Shown here piece after piece: positions 1 to 7,322 of a stretch of 64,000 nucleotides of DNA (position 1 is the stretch's first letter; every line of letters begins with the position of its first letter). The DNA lies in the NCBI RefSeq assembly GCF_008728855.1, contig NZ_CP042906.1, positions 2,976,001-3,040,000 on the forward strand, written 5' to 3'. A model generated the notes under the pieces. The model ran no database searches, was not told the DNA's origin, and saw nothing but the letters and a program-made list of their open reading frames with translations. The translations under genes were made by a program, and so were the position numbers. This stretch comes from Hypericibacter terrae. GTDB lineage: Bacteria; Pseudomonadota; Alphaproteobacteria; Dongiales; Dongiaceae.

Positions 1-924
1 GGCCTTCAGATTGGCCGAGGCCGGCGCGCCGATCTTGGTCGCCCACTCATAGTAGAATTCGGGGCTCACCATGTAGTCGATGAAGGCGGCCGCACCGTCT
101 GCGTTGGGCGCACCCTTGGCGACGGACAGGCCGTCGAACCAGCCGATGCCGCCTTCGCTCGGGATCATGAAGCCGACCGGCAGTTTCGAGTTGGTCTTGC
201 TGCGGGCGGCCGAGCCGCTCCAATAGGTCGAGACGTCGAACTGCTTGGCCGCGAAGAACTTGTTCCACTCGTCCTCGGACGCCCAGAAGGTCTTCACCTG
301 GGGTTTGAGGGCCATGAGCTTCGCCTTGATCTTGTCGAGATCCTTGGGATGATTCATGTCCTGGCCCGTGGCGATGGCAGCAAAGCTCACCACCTCGATG
401 GCGTCGTCGCGCAGACAGACCCTGCCGGCGAATTTCGGATCCCAGAGCACCTCGACCGAGGTCGGCGCCGGCTTCACCGTGTCCTCGTTGAACGCGATGC
501 CGGTCATGCCCCAGACCCAGGCGATGCCGTAGGTCTTGCCGCTGGTGTTGAGATAGACCGAGTCGCGCATCGCCGGCAGCAGCGTGCTGAAATTGGTGAT
601 CTTGGAGGTGTCGATCGGCTGGATCAGGCCCTCCTCGCCGGCTTGCTGCGTATAGGTGCTGTTGATCAGCACGACGTCATAGGCGCCGGGGCTGGTGCGC
701 AGCTTGGTCAGCATCTCCTGCTCGGAATTGAAATAATCATGCACGACATTGAGGCCGGTCTTCTTCTTGAAGGACTCGAGCGCCCACGCCTCGTCGGTGC
801 CGTAGCCCTGCCAGTTCAGAACGCGAAGATCGCCGGCTGCCCGAGCGCGAGGACTGACGGCCAGGGTGGCCGCGGCGGCAAAGGTGGCAGCGGCAGTGCC
901 CATCAGGGCACGACGAGAAAGCAT
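1..924 (-). CDS. PotD/PotF-like extracellular solute-binding protein (C-terminus cut by window edge)
   Basis: Periplasmic binding protein of a spermidine/putrescine-type ABC importer, by family. The reading frame opens at ATG 924 and runs off the left edge without a stop, giving 308 visible residues. The start has a Shine-Dalgarno GGAGG nine bases upstream. The N-terminus has SRRALMG followed by an Ala-rich hydrophobic stretch ending in ARA-AG, so it is exported, possibly by Tat. The mature part begins LRVLNWQGYGTDEAW, the first strand typical of PotD-like proteins, and continues with the usual FNSEQEML and YDVV segments. The ATPase and permease must lie to the left of the window. The ligand cannot be told from sequence; polyamine, amino acid or other small cation are possible. 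Confidence 0.85.
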   Translation of the reverse strand, partial: MLSRRALMGTAAATFAAAATLAVSPRARAAGDLRVLNWQGYGTDEAWALESFKKKTGLNVVHDYFNSEQEMLTKLRTSPGAYDVVLINSTYTQQAGEEGLIQPIDTSKITNFSTLLPAMRDSVYLNTSGKTYGIAWVWGMTGIAFNEDTVKPAPTSVEVLWDPKFAGRVCLRDDAIEVVSFAAIATGQDMNHPKDLDKIKAKLMALKPQVKTFWASEDEWNKFFAAKQFDVSTYWSGSAARSKTNSKLPVGFMIPSEGGIGWFDGLSVAKGAPNADGAAAFIDYMVSPEFYYEWATKIGAPASANLKA

Positions 925-1238
925 GGGGGGGTTCCTCCGATTATTGTTGTGTCACAAGAATCTATGGCTGGATGCTCAGGGCCGGTCAATGGCCGGGTGG
1001 AGGGAGAAGTACCGCCCTGAATCCCGCTCGCGAATTGGGAAAGGCCGAGTCGGCACCGCCTTGCCGCCTCTCATCCCCCTATAATTTCATAGTTCCATCA
1101 TTGCCCTAGAGCTTCCAGCCTCATGCGGGCTGCAAGGATCGCGTCGGGCCGAGGGGGATGGCGAGACTGTGAAGGTCGTCCGCCATCGCCTTGATCGATC
1201 CCGATTCCGGATCGGCCAGGGCGCGGACACCGGGCGGG
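925..1238. other. Gene-free stretch between two minus-strand genes
   Basis: About 314 bases downstream of the 2OG oxygenase and upstream of the solute-binding protein. It should hold the promoter of the latter. It contains an AT-rich patch near 1079-1105 in otherwise GC-rich DNA, but I see no convincing promoter, hairpin or small gene. Confidence 0.4.
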
Positions 1239-1832
1239 CTACCGGAACGGCTCGCCGCTGATCCAGGCGACCAGACTGTAACGCACGCCCTCCTCGAGCG
1301 GCGTCACGCGATGCAAGGTCCAGGCGGGGAAGATCAGGACCGTGCCCTGATTCCGCTCGACCGCGGCGGGCTCTCCCTCCTTGTAGATCTGGAGGTCGCA
1401 GCCGCGATAGGTCGCGGGGTCGCTCAGTTGGACGATCACGGAAAGCTTCCGCGTCGAGGTGTTGCCGATTCCCAGATCCTGATGCCAGGTGTAGGTATCG
1501 CCGATGCTCTCATAGCGCGTGAATTGCAGCGCCTCGCCGAAACCGGCGAGGTCGAAGTGATAGACGTCCTTGTTCACGTCCTGCACCAGCCGTCCGAGCT
1601 TCGCCTGCAAGGCCTGGGTGGCGGCATCGCCCTGCTTGAACCAAGTGACGCTGTTCGACCGCTTGCTGCGGTCGATCGTGGGACCGGCCGCCTCCGGAGT
1701 CATGATGGTCGCGTCATGCGCCAGCTGCGATTTTCCAAGCGCCACGATGCGTTCGCATTCGCGGGGCGTGAAATAGCCGCGAACCGTCGCCGTCACATGC
1801 AGATTGGGATTGGGAGTCGGGGTGGTGACCAT
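1239..1832 (-). CDS. 2OG-Fe(II) oxygenase, prolyl-4-hydroxylase-like fold
   Basis: Probable iron- and 2-oxoglutarate-dependent hydroxylase of 197 residues, cytosolic (no signal peptide). The metal triad is visible: H117 and D119 in WHQD and H174 in WTLHRVTP. R184 in RYSLVAW is the expected 2-oxoglutarate contact. The N-terminal part (FTPRECERIVALG) fits the entry helix of the P4H family. A second, PiuC-like member of the superfamily lies at 12998. The gene is divergent from hsp20 with a 227-base gap that holds an FNR-like box. The substrate is unknown; members act on proteins or small molecules. Confidence 0.8.
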   Translation of the reverse strand: MVTTPTPNPNLHVTATVRGYFTPRECERIVALGKSQLAHDATIMTPEAAGPTIDRSKRSNSVTWFKQGDAATQALQAKLGRLVQDVNKDVYHFDLAGFGEALQFTRYESIGDTYTWHQDLGIGNTSTRKLSVIVQLSDPATYRGCDLQIYKEGEPAAVERNQGTVLIFPAWTLHRVTPLEEGVRYSLVAWISGEPFR

Positions 1833-1969
1833 GGCACGAGCTGTGATGCGCGGTCGACCCTAGCATCGGTCATTCCGGAGGTCCACGGAGGCGGCTTAGT
1901 CAGGCCATCGGGCCCTCGCGATCGGCGACGCACCGGGGCCCCATGACCGCGGGATCGCCGTCGAACCAG

Positions 1970-1983
1970 TTGATTCAAGTCAA
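1970..1983. promoter_or_regulatory. FNR/FixK-like box upstream of hsp20
   Basis: TTGAT-TCAA-GTCAA, nine of ten matches to TTGAT-N4-ATCAA and a full match to the looser TTGA-N6-TCAA. It is centred about 83 bases before the hsp20 ATG and 144 bases before the divergent oxygenase start. An Fnr gene lies in the same island, which supports function. Confidence 0.6.
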
Positions 1984-2059
1984 TGCCGCGCCCTCCCCTG
2001 AATCGCATCCTGGCGCTCATCGAGATGCCCCAATCGACGATCCGACGATGGAGGACGAC

Positions 2060-2614
2060 ATGGCAGGCAACGAGCAGCGTGGCATGGAACAGCGCCCCGC
2101 ACGGGGAGAGACGGCACCCACCGTCGCCGACCCCTTCGGGACAACGGGTGTCTTCGGCAATTTCGACCGTCTGGTCGACGGCATGATGCGCGGTCTCTTT
2201 CTATCACCCTTCGAGCGGCGATTGCTGGAGCTGCCCGAGGGTCGGAGCGGCACCGCCGCCGGTTTCGCGGCTGCGGCACTGCCCAAGTCCGAGCTGAGCG
2301 AGACCGAGAAGGGTTACGAACTCAGCTGCGAATTGCCCGGCCTTGCCGAGGCGGACATCGAGCTGACGCTCCGGGACGGCGAAATCCAGATCACGGGGAA
2401 AAAGGAAACCCGGCGCGACGAGAAGGATACCAAGAAGAACTATCACTTCTCCGAGCGCAGCTATGGCAGCTTCCAGCGAAGCTTCAGGCTGCCCCAGAAT
2501 GTCGACGAGGCCCACATCACGGCGCTGTTCGAAAACGGCGTGCTGACCGTGACGCTGCCCAAGACTCCGGCCGCGATCGGTCAGCAGAAGAAGATCCCGA
2601 TTGCGAAGCGTTAG
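2060..2614 (+). CDS. Small heat shock protein, Hsp20/alpha-crystallin
   Basis: ATP-independent holdase of 184 residues. The alpha-crystallin domain spans roughly residues 77-175 (from LSETEKGYELSCELPG to ENGVLTVTLPK). The C-terminal tail ends in KKIPIAKR, carrying the I-x-I motif used in oligomer assembly. The start at 2060 is chosen because GGAGG sits five bases before it; an ATG at 2048 and an open frame back to 1943 lack such a site. An FNR-like box lies upstream and a strong terminator follows, so it is probably a single-gene transcript, with the phosphorylase and nuclease next to it. Confidence 0.92.
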   Translation: MAGNEQRGMEQRPARGETAPTVADPFGTTGVFGNFDRLVDGMMRGLFLSPFERRLLELPEGRSGTAAGFAAAALPKSELSETEKGYELSCELPGLAEADIELTLRDGEIQITGKKETRRDEKDTKKNYHFSERSYGSFQRSFRLPQNVDEAHITALFENGVLTVTLPKTPAAIGQQKKIPIAKR

Positions 2615-2638
2615 ACGCTGACGCCCGCGTTCGGGTAG

Positions 2639-2677
2639 GTCCCCCGGCTCTCCGCCCGAGGCCGGGGGACGCTTTTC
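2639..2677 (+). terminator. Rho-independent terminator after hsp20
   Basis: Perfect 10-bp stem GTCCCCCGGC / GCCGGGGGAC (2639-2648 and 2661-2670) with a 12-base loop, followed by GCTTTT. It is 24 bases after the hsp20 stop. Confidence 0.85.
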
Positions 2678-2783
2678 TCCACGCCGAGACCGCGATCGTC
2701 GCAGCCAGCTCTGCATTCCCCGCCCGGTCATGCGCGCGAACGTCCGCTCGCGCCTATCCTCCCCGCCGAAATCCCTATATGAC

Positions 2784-4316
2784 ATGGCTCCGATGCTCAG
2801 GCTTCGCCGTCTCTCCATCGACACCAACCGGGAAAATGTCGCCTTCCTGGCGCGCAATTGCCCTGTCTATCGTCCGGCCGAATTTCAGGCGCTGAACAAG
2901 ATCGAAATCCAGCAGAACGGCAGGCGCATTCTGGCCGTGCTCAACATCGTCGACGAGCCGGGCATGATCGCGCCGGACGAGCTGGGCCTGGCGGAGCAGG
3001 CCTTTCGCCAGCTGGGATTGCCCGAAGGCGAACGCGTGGAGATCGCGCCGGCCTCGCCGCCCCAGAGTCTGGAATCGGTCCGCCGGAAGATCGGCGGGGC
3101 GCAGCTGACGCAGGCCGAGATCACCGCGATCATACAGGACATCGCGGCCAGCCGGTACTCAAAGACCGAGATCGCCGCCTTCCTGATCGCTTCGGCGCGC
3201 TTTCTCTCGGCGGACGAGGTCCTCAACCTCACCCGCGCGATGGCGGATGTCGGCAACCGGCTCTCCTGGGCGGATCCGGTGGTGGTCGACAAGCATTGCA
3301 TCGGCGGGATTCCGGGCAACCGAACCTCGATGATCGTGGTCCCCATCGTCGCCGCCCACGGCCTGATGATGCCGAAGACCTCCTCGCGCGCCATCACCTC
3401 GGCGGCCGGCACCGCCGACAGCATGGAGGTTCTGGCGCGCGTCGACCTCGGTATTGCCGAAATGCGCAACGTGGTGGAGAAGGCGCGAGGCTGCCTGGTC
3501 TGGGGCGGCCACGTCAATCTGTCGCCGGCGGACGACATCCTGATATCCGTCGAGCGGCCCTTGGCGATCGACACGCAAGAGCAGCTGGTGGCTTCCATCC
3601 TGTCGAAGAAGCTCGCCGCGGGCTCCACTCATCTTCTGGTCGACATTCCGGTCGGCCCGACCGCCAAGGTCCGCAGTCTTGCCGAAGCCATCCGCCTGCG
3701 AAAGCTCTTCGAGTTCGTCGGCGATCGCGTCGGGCTGCAAGTCGAGATCGAGTTCACGGATGGGCGGCAGCCCGTCGGCCGGGGAATCGGGCCGGTTCTA
3801 GAGGCCCGGGATGCGATGGCGGTGCTGGCGAACGCTCATGGGGCGCCGCAGGATCTGAAGGAAAAGTCGCTCCTCCTCGCCGGCCGGATCATCGACTTCG
3901 ATCCGGCGCTGCGCGGCGGCGGGGGTCATGCCAGGGCCCGGGAGATTCTCGAAAGCGGCCAGGCGCTGGCCGCCATGGAGCGGATCATCGACGGGCAGGG
4001 CCGCAATCCCGTCCGACAGGTGCCGGGCGAGTTGACGGCCGAGATCCCCGCACCCTCCAGCGGCTGGATCACGGCGATCGATTGCTTCCGCATCGGCCGG
4101 ATCGCAAGGCTGGCCGGCGCACCGATGGACAAGGGCGCCGGAATCGATCTGCTCGCCAAGCTGGACGACAAGGTCGAACGCGGTCAGCCGCTCTATCGCA
4201 TCCATGCCTGCTTCCAATCCGATTTCCGCTTTGCCTGCGACCTCGCCGCCGACAGCAGCGGTTACGGCATCGACGACCGGGAGCCGCCGCGATACGGGGC
4301 CGGAGGCGCGCCATAG
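2784..4316 (+). CDS. Thymidine phosphorylase family protein, archaeal AMP-phosphorylase type
   Basis: Nucleoside/nucleotide phosphorylase of about 510 residues. Known members use phosphate to split AMP (archaeal type) or thymidine. The signature [13 protein letters not shown] and the stretch [13 protein letters not shown] resemble archaeal AMP phosphorylase rather than the short bacterial DeoA, and the roughly 80-residue N-terminal extension is also of that type. The start is taken at 2784 (MAPMLRLRR); 2793 and 2730 are alternatives. Its stop TAG shares two bases with the apparent start of the downstream beta-CASP nuclease, so the two are translationally coupled. The pairing suggests RNA or nucleotide salvage under stress. 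Whether AMP, CMP, UMP or thymidine is used is not decided by sequence. Confidence 0.85.
   Translation: MAPMLRLRRLSIDTNRENVAFLARNCPVYRPAEFQALNKIEIQQNGRRILAVLNIVDEPGMIAPDELGLAEQAFRQLGLPEGERVEIAPASPPQSLESVRRKIGGAQLTQAEITAIIQDIAASRYSKTEIAAFLIASARFLSADEVLNLTRAMADVGNRLSWADPVVVDKHCIGGIPGNRTSMIVVPIVAAHGLMMPKTSSRAITSAAGTADSMEVLARVDLGIAEMRNVVEKARGCLVWGGHVNLSPADDILISVERPLAIDTQEQLVASILSKKLAAGSTHLLVDIPVGPTAKVRSLAEAIRLRKLFEFVGDRVGLQVEIEFTDGRQPVGRGIGPVLEARDAMAVLANAHGAPQDLKEKSLLLAGRIIDFDPALRGGGGHARAREILESGQALAAMERIIDGQGRNPVRQVPGELTAEIPAPSSGWITAIDCFRIGRIARLAGAPMDKGAGIDLLAKLDDKVERGQPLYRIHACFQSDFRFACDLAADSSGYGIDDREPPRYGAGGAP
4302..4315 (+). promoter_or_regulatory. Shine-Dalgarno site and probable AUA start of the beta-CASP gene
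   Basis: GGAGG at 4302-4306, six bases, then ATA at 4313-4315. The frame has no ATG, GTG or TTG between the upstream shadow region and the conserved first strand ([11 protein letters not shown]). The next in-frame GTG would remove that strand. AUA is therefore the best placed start codon. Confidence 0.5.
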
Positions 4317-5905
4317 CCGTCTCGATCGCCTTTGCCGGGGCCGCCGGGGGAGTCACGGGGTCCTGCTACAGGGTCACGCATCCCCGCGGCTCGTTCCTCG
4401 TGGATTGCGGCCTGTTCCAGGGGCCCAAGACCCTGAAGGCCCTGAACTACGCGGCCTTCCCGTTCACGCCGGGCGGGATCGATTTCGTCCTGCTGACCCA
4501 TGCCCACACGGATCATTGCGGCCTCCTGCCCAAGCTCATCAAAGCCGGCTTCTCCCATGCGGTTCTCGCCACCAACGGGACCCGCGATCTGCTCGAATTC
4601 ACCCTGCCGGACAGCGGCTATGTGCAGGAAATGGAAGTCGAGACCCTCAACCGGCGCAATGTCCGGCGGGGCATTCCCGCGGTCGACCCGATCTATACGC
4701 GCGCCGACGCCGAAGCCTCCTTGAAACAGATCCAGCCTCATCCCTATGGAGAATGGATCGATTGTGGCCGGGGGATTCGCGCCCGCTACTGGAACGCCGG
4801 GCATATCCTGGGGTCGGCCTCGATCGAGGTCGAGATTCCCGACGGCCCGCCGCCGCACCCGCCCTTGCGCGTGCTGTTTTCCGGAGACATCGGGCCGCGG
4901 CATAAATCCTTCCATCCCGACCCGACGGGACCCACCGCCTGCGACTACCTCATCGTCGAAAGCACCTATGGCGACCGCGATCGCATCGAATGTGACGCAG
5001 CCGGACGTCGCGCACAATTGCGCGAAGAGGTCAAGGCCGCGCTCGCGCGCGGCGGCAATCTGCTGATCCCCGCCTTTGCCGTGGAGCGCACCCAGGAGCT
5101 TCTGCTCGACCTTGCGATCCTCGTCGCCGCCGGCGAGTTGCCGAAGATGCCGATCTTCCTGGACTCGCCCCTGGCCATCAAGGCGACTCAGGTCTTCCTG
5201 GCTCATGCCCGCGAGTTGGAGGATCTCGGCGATATCGGGAACCCGTTCTCGGCACCCAATCTGCACCTGATGCAGACGGTCGAGCAGAGCAAGTCCATCA
5301 ACCGTATCAATGGCGGCGCGATCATCATGGCCGGCAGCGGCATGTGCGACGCCGGCCGGATCCGCCATCATCTGAAGCAGAATCTCTGGCGTCACGACGC
5401 GACGGTCCTGTTCGTGGGTTATCAGGCGCCGGGCACCCTCGGCAATCTTCTGCTCTCAGGGGTGAGATCGGTAAGAATTCAAGGCGAAGAAGTCAGTGTT
5501 CGCGCCACACTTCGCAGCATCGACAGCTATTCGGGACATGCCGATCGCAAAGGCCTGATCGAGTGGGTCCAGGCACGGCTGCCCGTGGCCCGCGCCATCT
5601 TCCTGACCCATGGCGAGCCGGCGGCCACGATCAGCCTTCGCGACGGACTGGCCGCGGCGGGTTGCAACCCCGAACAGATTGTCATTCCCGGCCTCGACGA
5701 CAGTTTCACGCTGTCGACGAGCAGGCCGACGAAGATCGAAGGAACGGTCGGGCGGCTCCCAGGTGGGCAACCTCCCCAGACGGACTGGCACAACCGCTAC
5801 GCGGCCATGTCGCTCGATCTGCGCCGGCGCCTCGACAGTCTTCCCGACGACAGCGCGCGCGAGGAACTCATCGCCCGGATCAACCGCCTTTTGCCGCGCG
5901 CCTGA
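4313..5905 (+). CDS. Metallo-beta-lactamase fold / beta-CASP RNA-processing nuclease
   Basis: Predicted zinc-dependent ribonuclease of about 530 residues, Ysh1/CPSF73-like family. The lactamase core has HAHTDH (H63, H65, D67, H68 from the chosen start), a further H in AGHILGS, the Asp in SGDIGPRHK and SYSGHAD. The beta-CASP domain lies between, with [14 protein letters not shown], and ends in a Zn-binding SGHADR plus LTHGEP. It overlaps the phosphorylase stop by 3 bases. No usual start codon is present; ATA 4313 has an ideal Shine-Dalgarno site and is used here. The 3' end overlaps the convergent GNAT-like gene by 26 bases. Family members act on RNA ends; the true target is unknown. Confidence 0.85.
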   Translation: MAVSIAFAGAAGGVTGSCYRVTHPRGSFLVDCGLFQGPKTLKALNYAAFPFTPGGIDFVLLTHAHTDHCGLLPKLIKAGFSHAVLATNGTRDLLEFTLPDSGYVQEMEVETLNRRNVRRGIPAVDPIYTRADAEASLKQIQPHPYGEWIDCGRGIRARYWNAGHILGSASIEVEIPDGPPPHPPLRVLFSGDIGPRHKSFHPDPTGPTACDYLIVESTYGDRDRIECDAAGRRAQLREEVKAALARGGNLLIPAFAVERTQELLLDLAILVAAGELPKMPIFLDSPLAIKATQVFLAHARELEDLGDIGNPFSAPNLHLMQTVEQSKSINRINGGAIIMAGSGMCDAGRIRHHLKQNLWRHDATVLFVGYQAPGTLGNLLLSGVRSVRIQGEEVSVRATLRSIDSYSGHADRKGLIEWVQARLPVARAIFLTHGEPAATISLRDGLAAAGCNPEQIVIPGLDDSFTLSTSRPTKIEGTVGRLPGGQPPQTDWHNRYAAMSLDLRRRLDSLPDDSAREELIARINRLLPRA

Positions 5906-6404
5906 TCGCGGGGGCCGGCAGAAACGAGACGTTCTCCTTGCTCTTGCTGAGGTCGAGCATGGTGCATATCTCCCCGACTTGATGGCCGTCCTCCCGCATC
6001 AGACGCAGAAGGCTGTCCGCTCGCCCATGGATCTCCACATCGGTGGCGGGCAGATGCGTCTCGACGGCGCAGAATCCCTGCTCCCGCGCGAGCCGGACCA
6101 GATGCCGCAGCAACAGCCGGGACACGAACTCTCCTCCCATCATGTCGAGTGCGAACAGCTTGTCGACGACCATGACGGAGCCGTGGCCCAATTCTTCCGC
6201 GACGTAGTAGCTGCCCAAGCCCAGGATGTAATCGCGGGCGTCCTGAACCACCAGGATGCCCGATCTGAAGCTATCGTCCCCGGTCCGCCGTGACACGAAG
6301 GCCCGCCATTGGGCCAGCGTCACGCCCGCCGCCAATCTGGCAATCGGATAGGCCCGGTCAGCTTCGGGCGCGATCAGCGGAGAGGTCCGCAGCCTGGTGC
6401 TCAT
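5880..6404 (-). CDS. GNAT-like acyltransferase (tentative)
   Basis: A 174-residue protein. The order of strands and helices fits the GNAT fold: ILVVQDARDYILGLGSYYV, then MVVDKLFALDMMGG, then a helix and CAVETHLP, which corresponds to the late strand. No clear acetyl-CoA P-loop (Q/R-x-x-G-x-G/A) is visible, so the call rests on overall pattern. It is convergent and overlapping with the beta-CASP gene and divergent from fnr; the FNR-like box at 6470 is 72 bases before its start, so it may share oxygen control. Confidence 0.45.
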   Translation of the reverse strand: MSTRLRTSPLIAPEADRAYPIARLAAGVTLAQWRAFVSRRTGDDSFRSGILVVQDARDYILGLGSYYVAEELGHGSVMVVDKLFALDMMGGEFVSRLLLRHLVRLAREQGFCAVETHLPATDVEIHGRADSLLRLMREDGHQVGEICTMLDLSKSKENVSFLPAPAIRRAAKGG

Positions 6405-6469
6405 GGCGGTCCAATTGCAACTGGATTGCAGTTGACGCGTATTCTGCCCCCAAAGGCCCGCCCTTTTCG

Positions 6470-6483
6470 ATGATCTGGATCAA
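6470..6483. promoter_or_regulatory. FNR-like box between the GNAT-like gene and fnr
   Basis: ATGAT-CTGG-ATCAA, nine of ten matches to TTGAT-N4-ATCAA. It is about 96 bases before the chosen fnr start, so it could give autoregulation, and 72 bases before the divergent gene. Confidence 0.6.
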
Positions 6484-6572
6484 ACTGTCGCGCTGATGGC
6501 CCGCCGAACAGATTGTGTTGGGGCCAAACTGCGTCGATGATGCGCAGATGGAATTCCCAATGGGGATCGGAC

Positions 6573-7322
6573 ATGGGATTGACCTCTTCACAGGCTGAGC
6601 GGCGTCAGCTGTCGGCCGCTGCCGGAACCTGCGCCGACTGCGAGATTCGCAGGATCGGTATCTGCGGGTCGCTGGAGCCGGAAGAGCTCGAGCGCATGCG
6701 CCGGCTCGTGCGAGAAGTCCACTATGACGCGGGTCAATCGATCTTCAGCGAAGGGGAGCCGGCCGAGAATCTGTTCAATGTCGTTTCCGGCGCCGTGCGT
6801 CTGATCAAATTTCTCCCGGACGGGCGCCGCCAGATCACCGGATTCTTGTTCCCGGGCGATTTTCTCGGCATTGCCCTCAACGCCACCTATGCCTATTCCG
6901 CGGAAGCGATCGTCGGCAGCAAGCTCTGTCGCATGGCGCGCCGCGACATGGAAGCGCAGATGATAAGCATTCCGAACTTCGAGCACCGCCTGCTCGGAGA
7001 GGCCGCTCACGAGCTGGTGGCGGCCCAGGACCAGATGCTGCTGCTGGGCCGCAAGACATCGGTGGAACGCCTGGCTTCCTTTCTGCTCAGCCTCTCGCAG
7101 CGGGCCCGGCGGCATGGCTTGCCGGACAACCCGGTCGCGTTGACCATGAGCCGAACCGACATCGCCGATTTTCTGGGACTGACCACGGAAACCGTCAGTC
7201 GCACCTTCACCAAGCTGCGCAACGCCAAGGTCATCGCGCTCGAGGGCAATGACACGGTGCGCCTGGTCGATATGGCGGCGCTGAGCGGCCTGCTCGCGGG
7301 CGACGACAGCGCCGATAGCTAG
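6573..7322 (+). CDS. fnr: Fnr/FnrL-type oxygen-sensing transcription regulator
   Basis: Crp/Fnr family regulator of 249 residues. Numbered from the ATG at 6573, cysteines 20, 23 and 31 form C-x2-C-x7-C near the N-terminus, as in rhodobacterial FnrL, and C119 takes the place of the fourth cluster ligand of E. coli Fnr, so a [4Fe-4S] oxygen sensor is expected. The cyclic-nucleotide-like barrel spans about 45-125. The HTH (residues 190-215) has E206-x-x-S209-R210, the residues that read TTGAT half sites, two of which occur nearby. An earlier start at 6513 is open but adds unconserved sequence. The 3' end overlaps the convergent ATPase by 4 bases. Confidence 0.88.
   Translation: MGLTSSQAERRQLSAAAGTCADCEIRRIGICGSLEPEELERMRRLVREVHYDAGQSIFSEGEPAENLFNVVSGAVRLIKFLPDGRRQITGFLFPGDFLGIALNATYAYSAEAIVGSKLCRMARRDMEAQMISIPNFEHRLLGEAAHELVAAQDQMLLLGRKTSVERLASFLLSLSQRARRHGLPDNPVALTMSRTDIADFLGLTTETVSRTFTKLRNAKVIALEGNDTVRLVDMAALSGLLAGDDSADS

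Noticed and set aside
1079-1105. AT-rich patch with a TATAAT-like string in the gap before the first oxygenase
   Set aside because: It reads in the plus direction and no plus-strand gene follows; no -35 element is seen.
2858-4312. A long open frame that would extend the beta-CASP protein upstream by about 485 residues
   Set aside because: The extension overlaps the phosphorylase gene in another frame, is Arg/Gly/Pro-rich, and shows no family. It is typical of antisense or out-of-frame ORFs in high-GC DNA.
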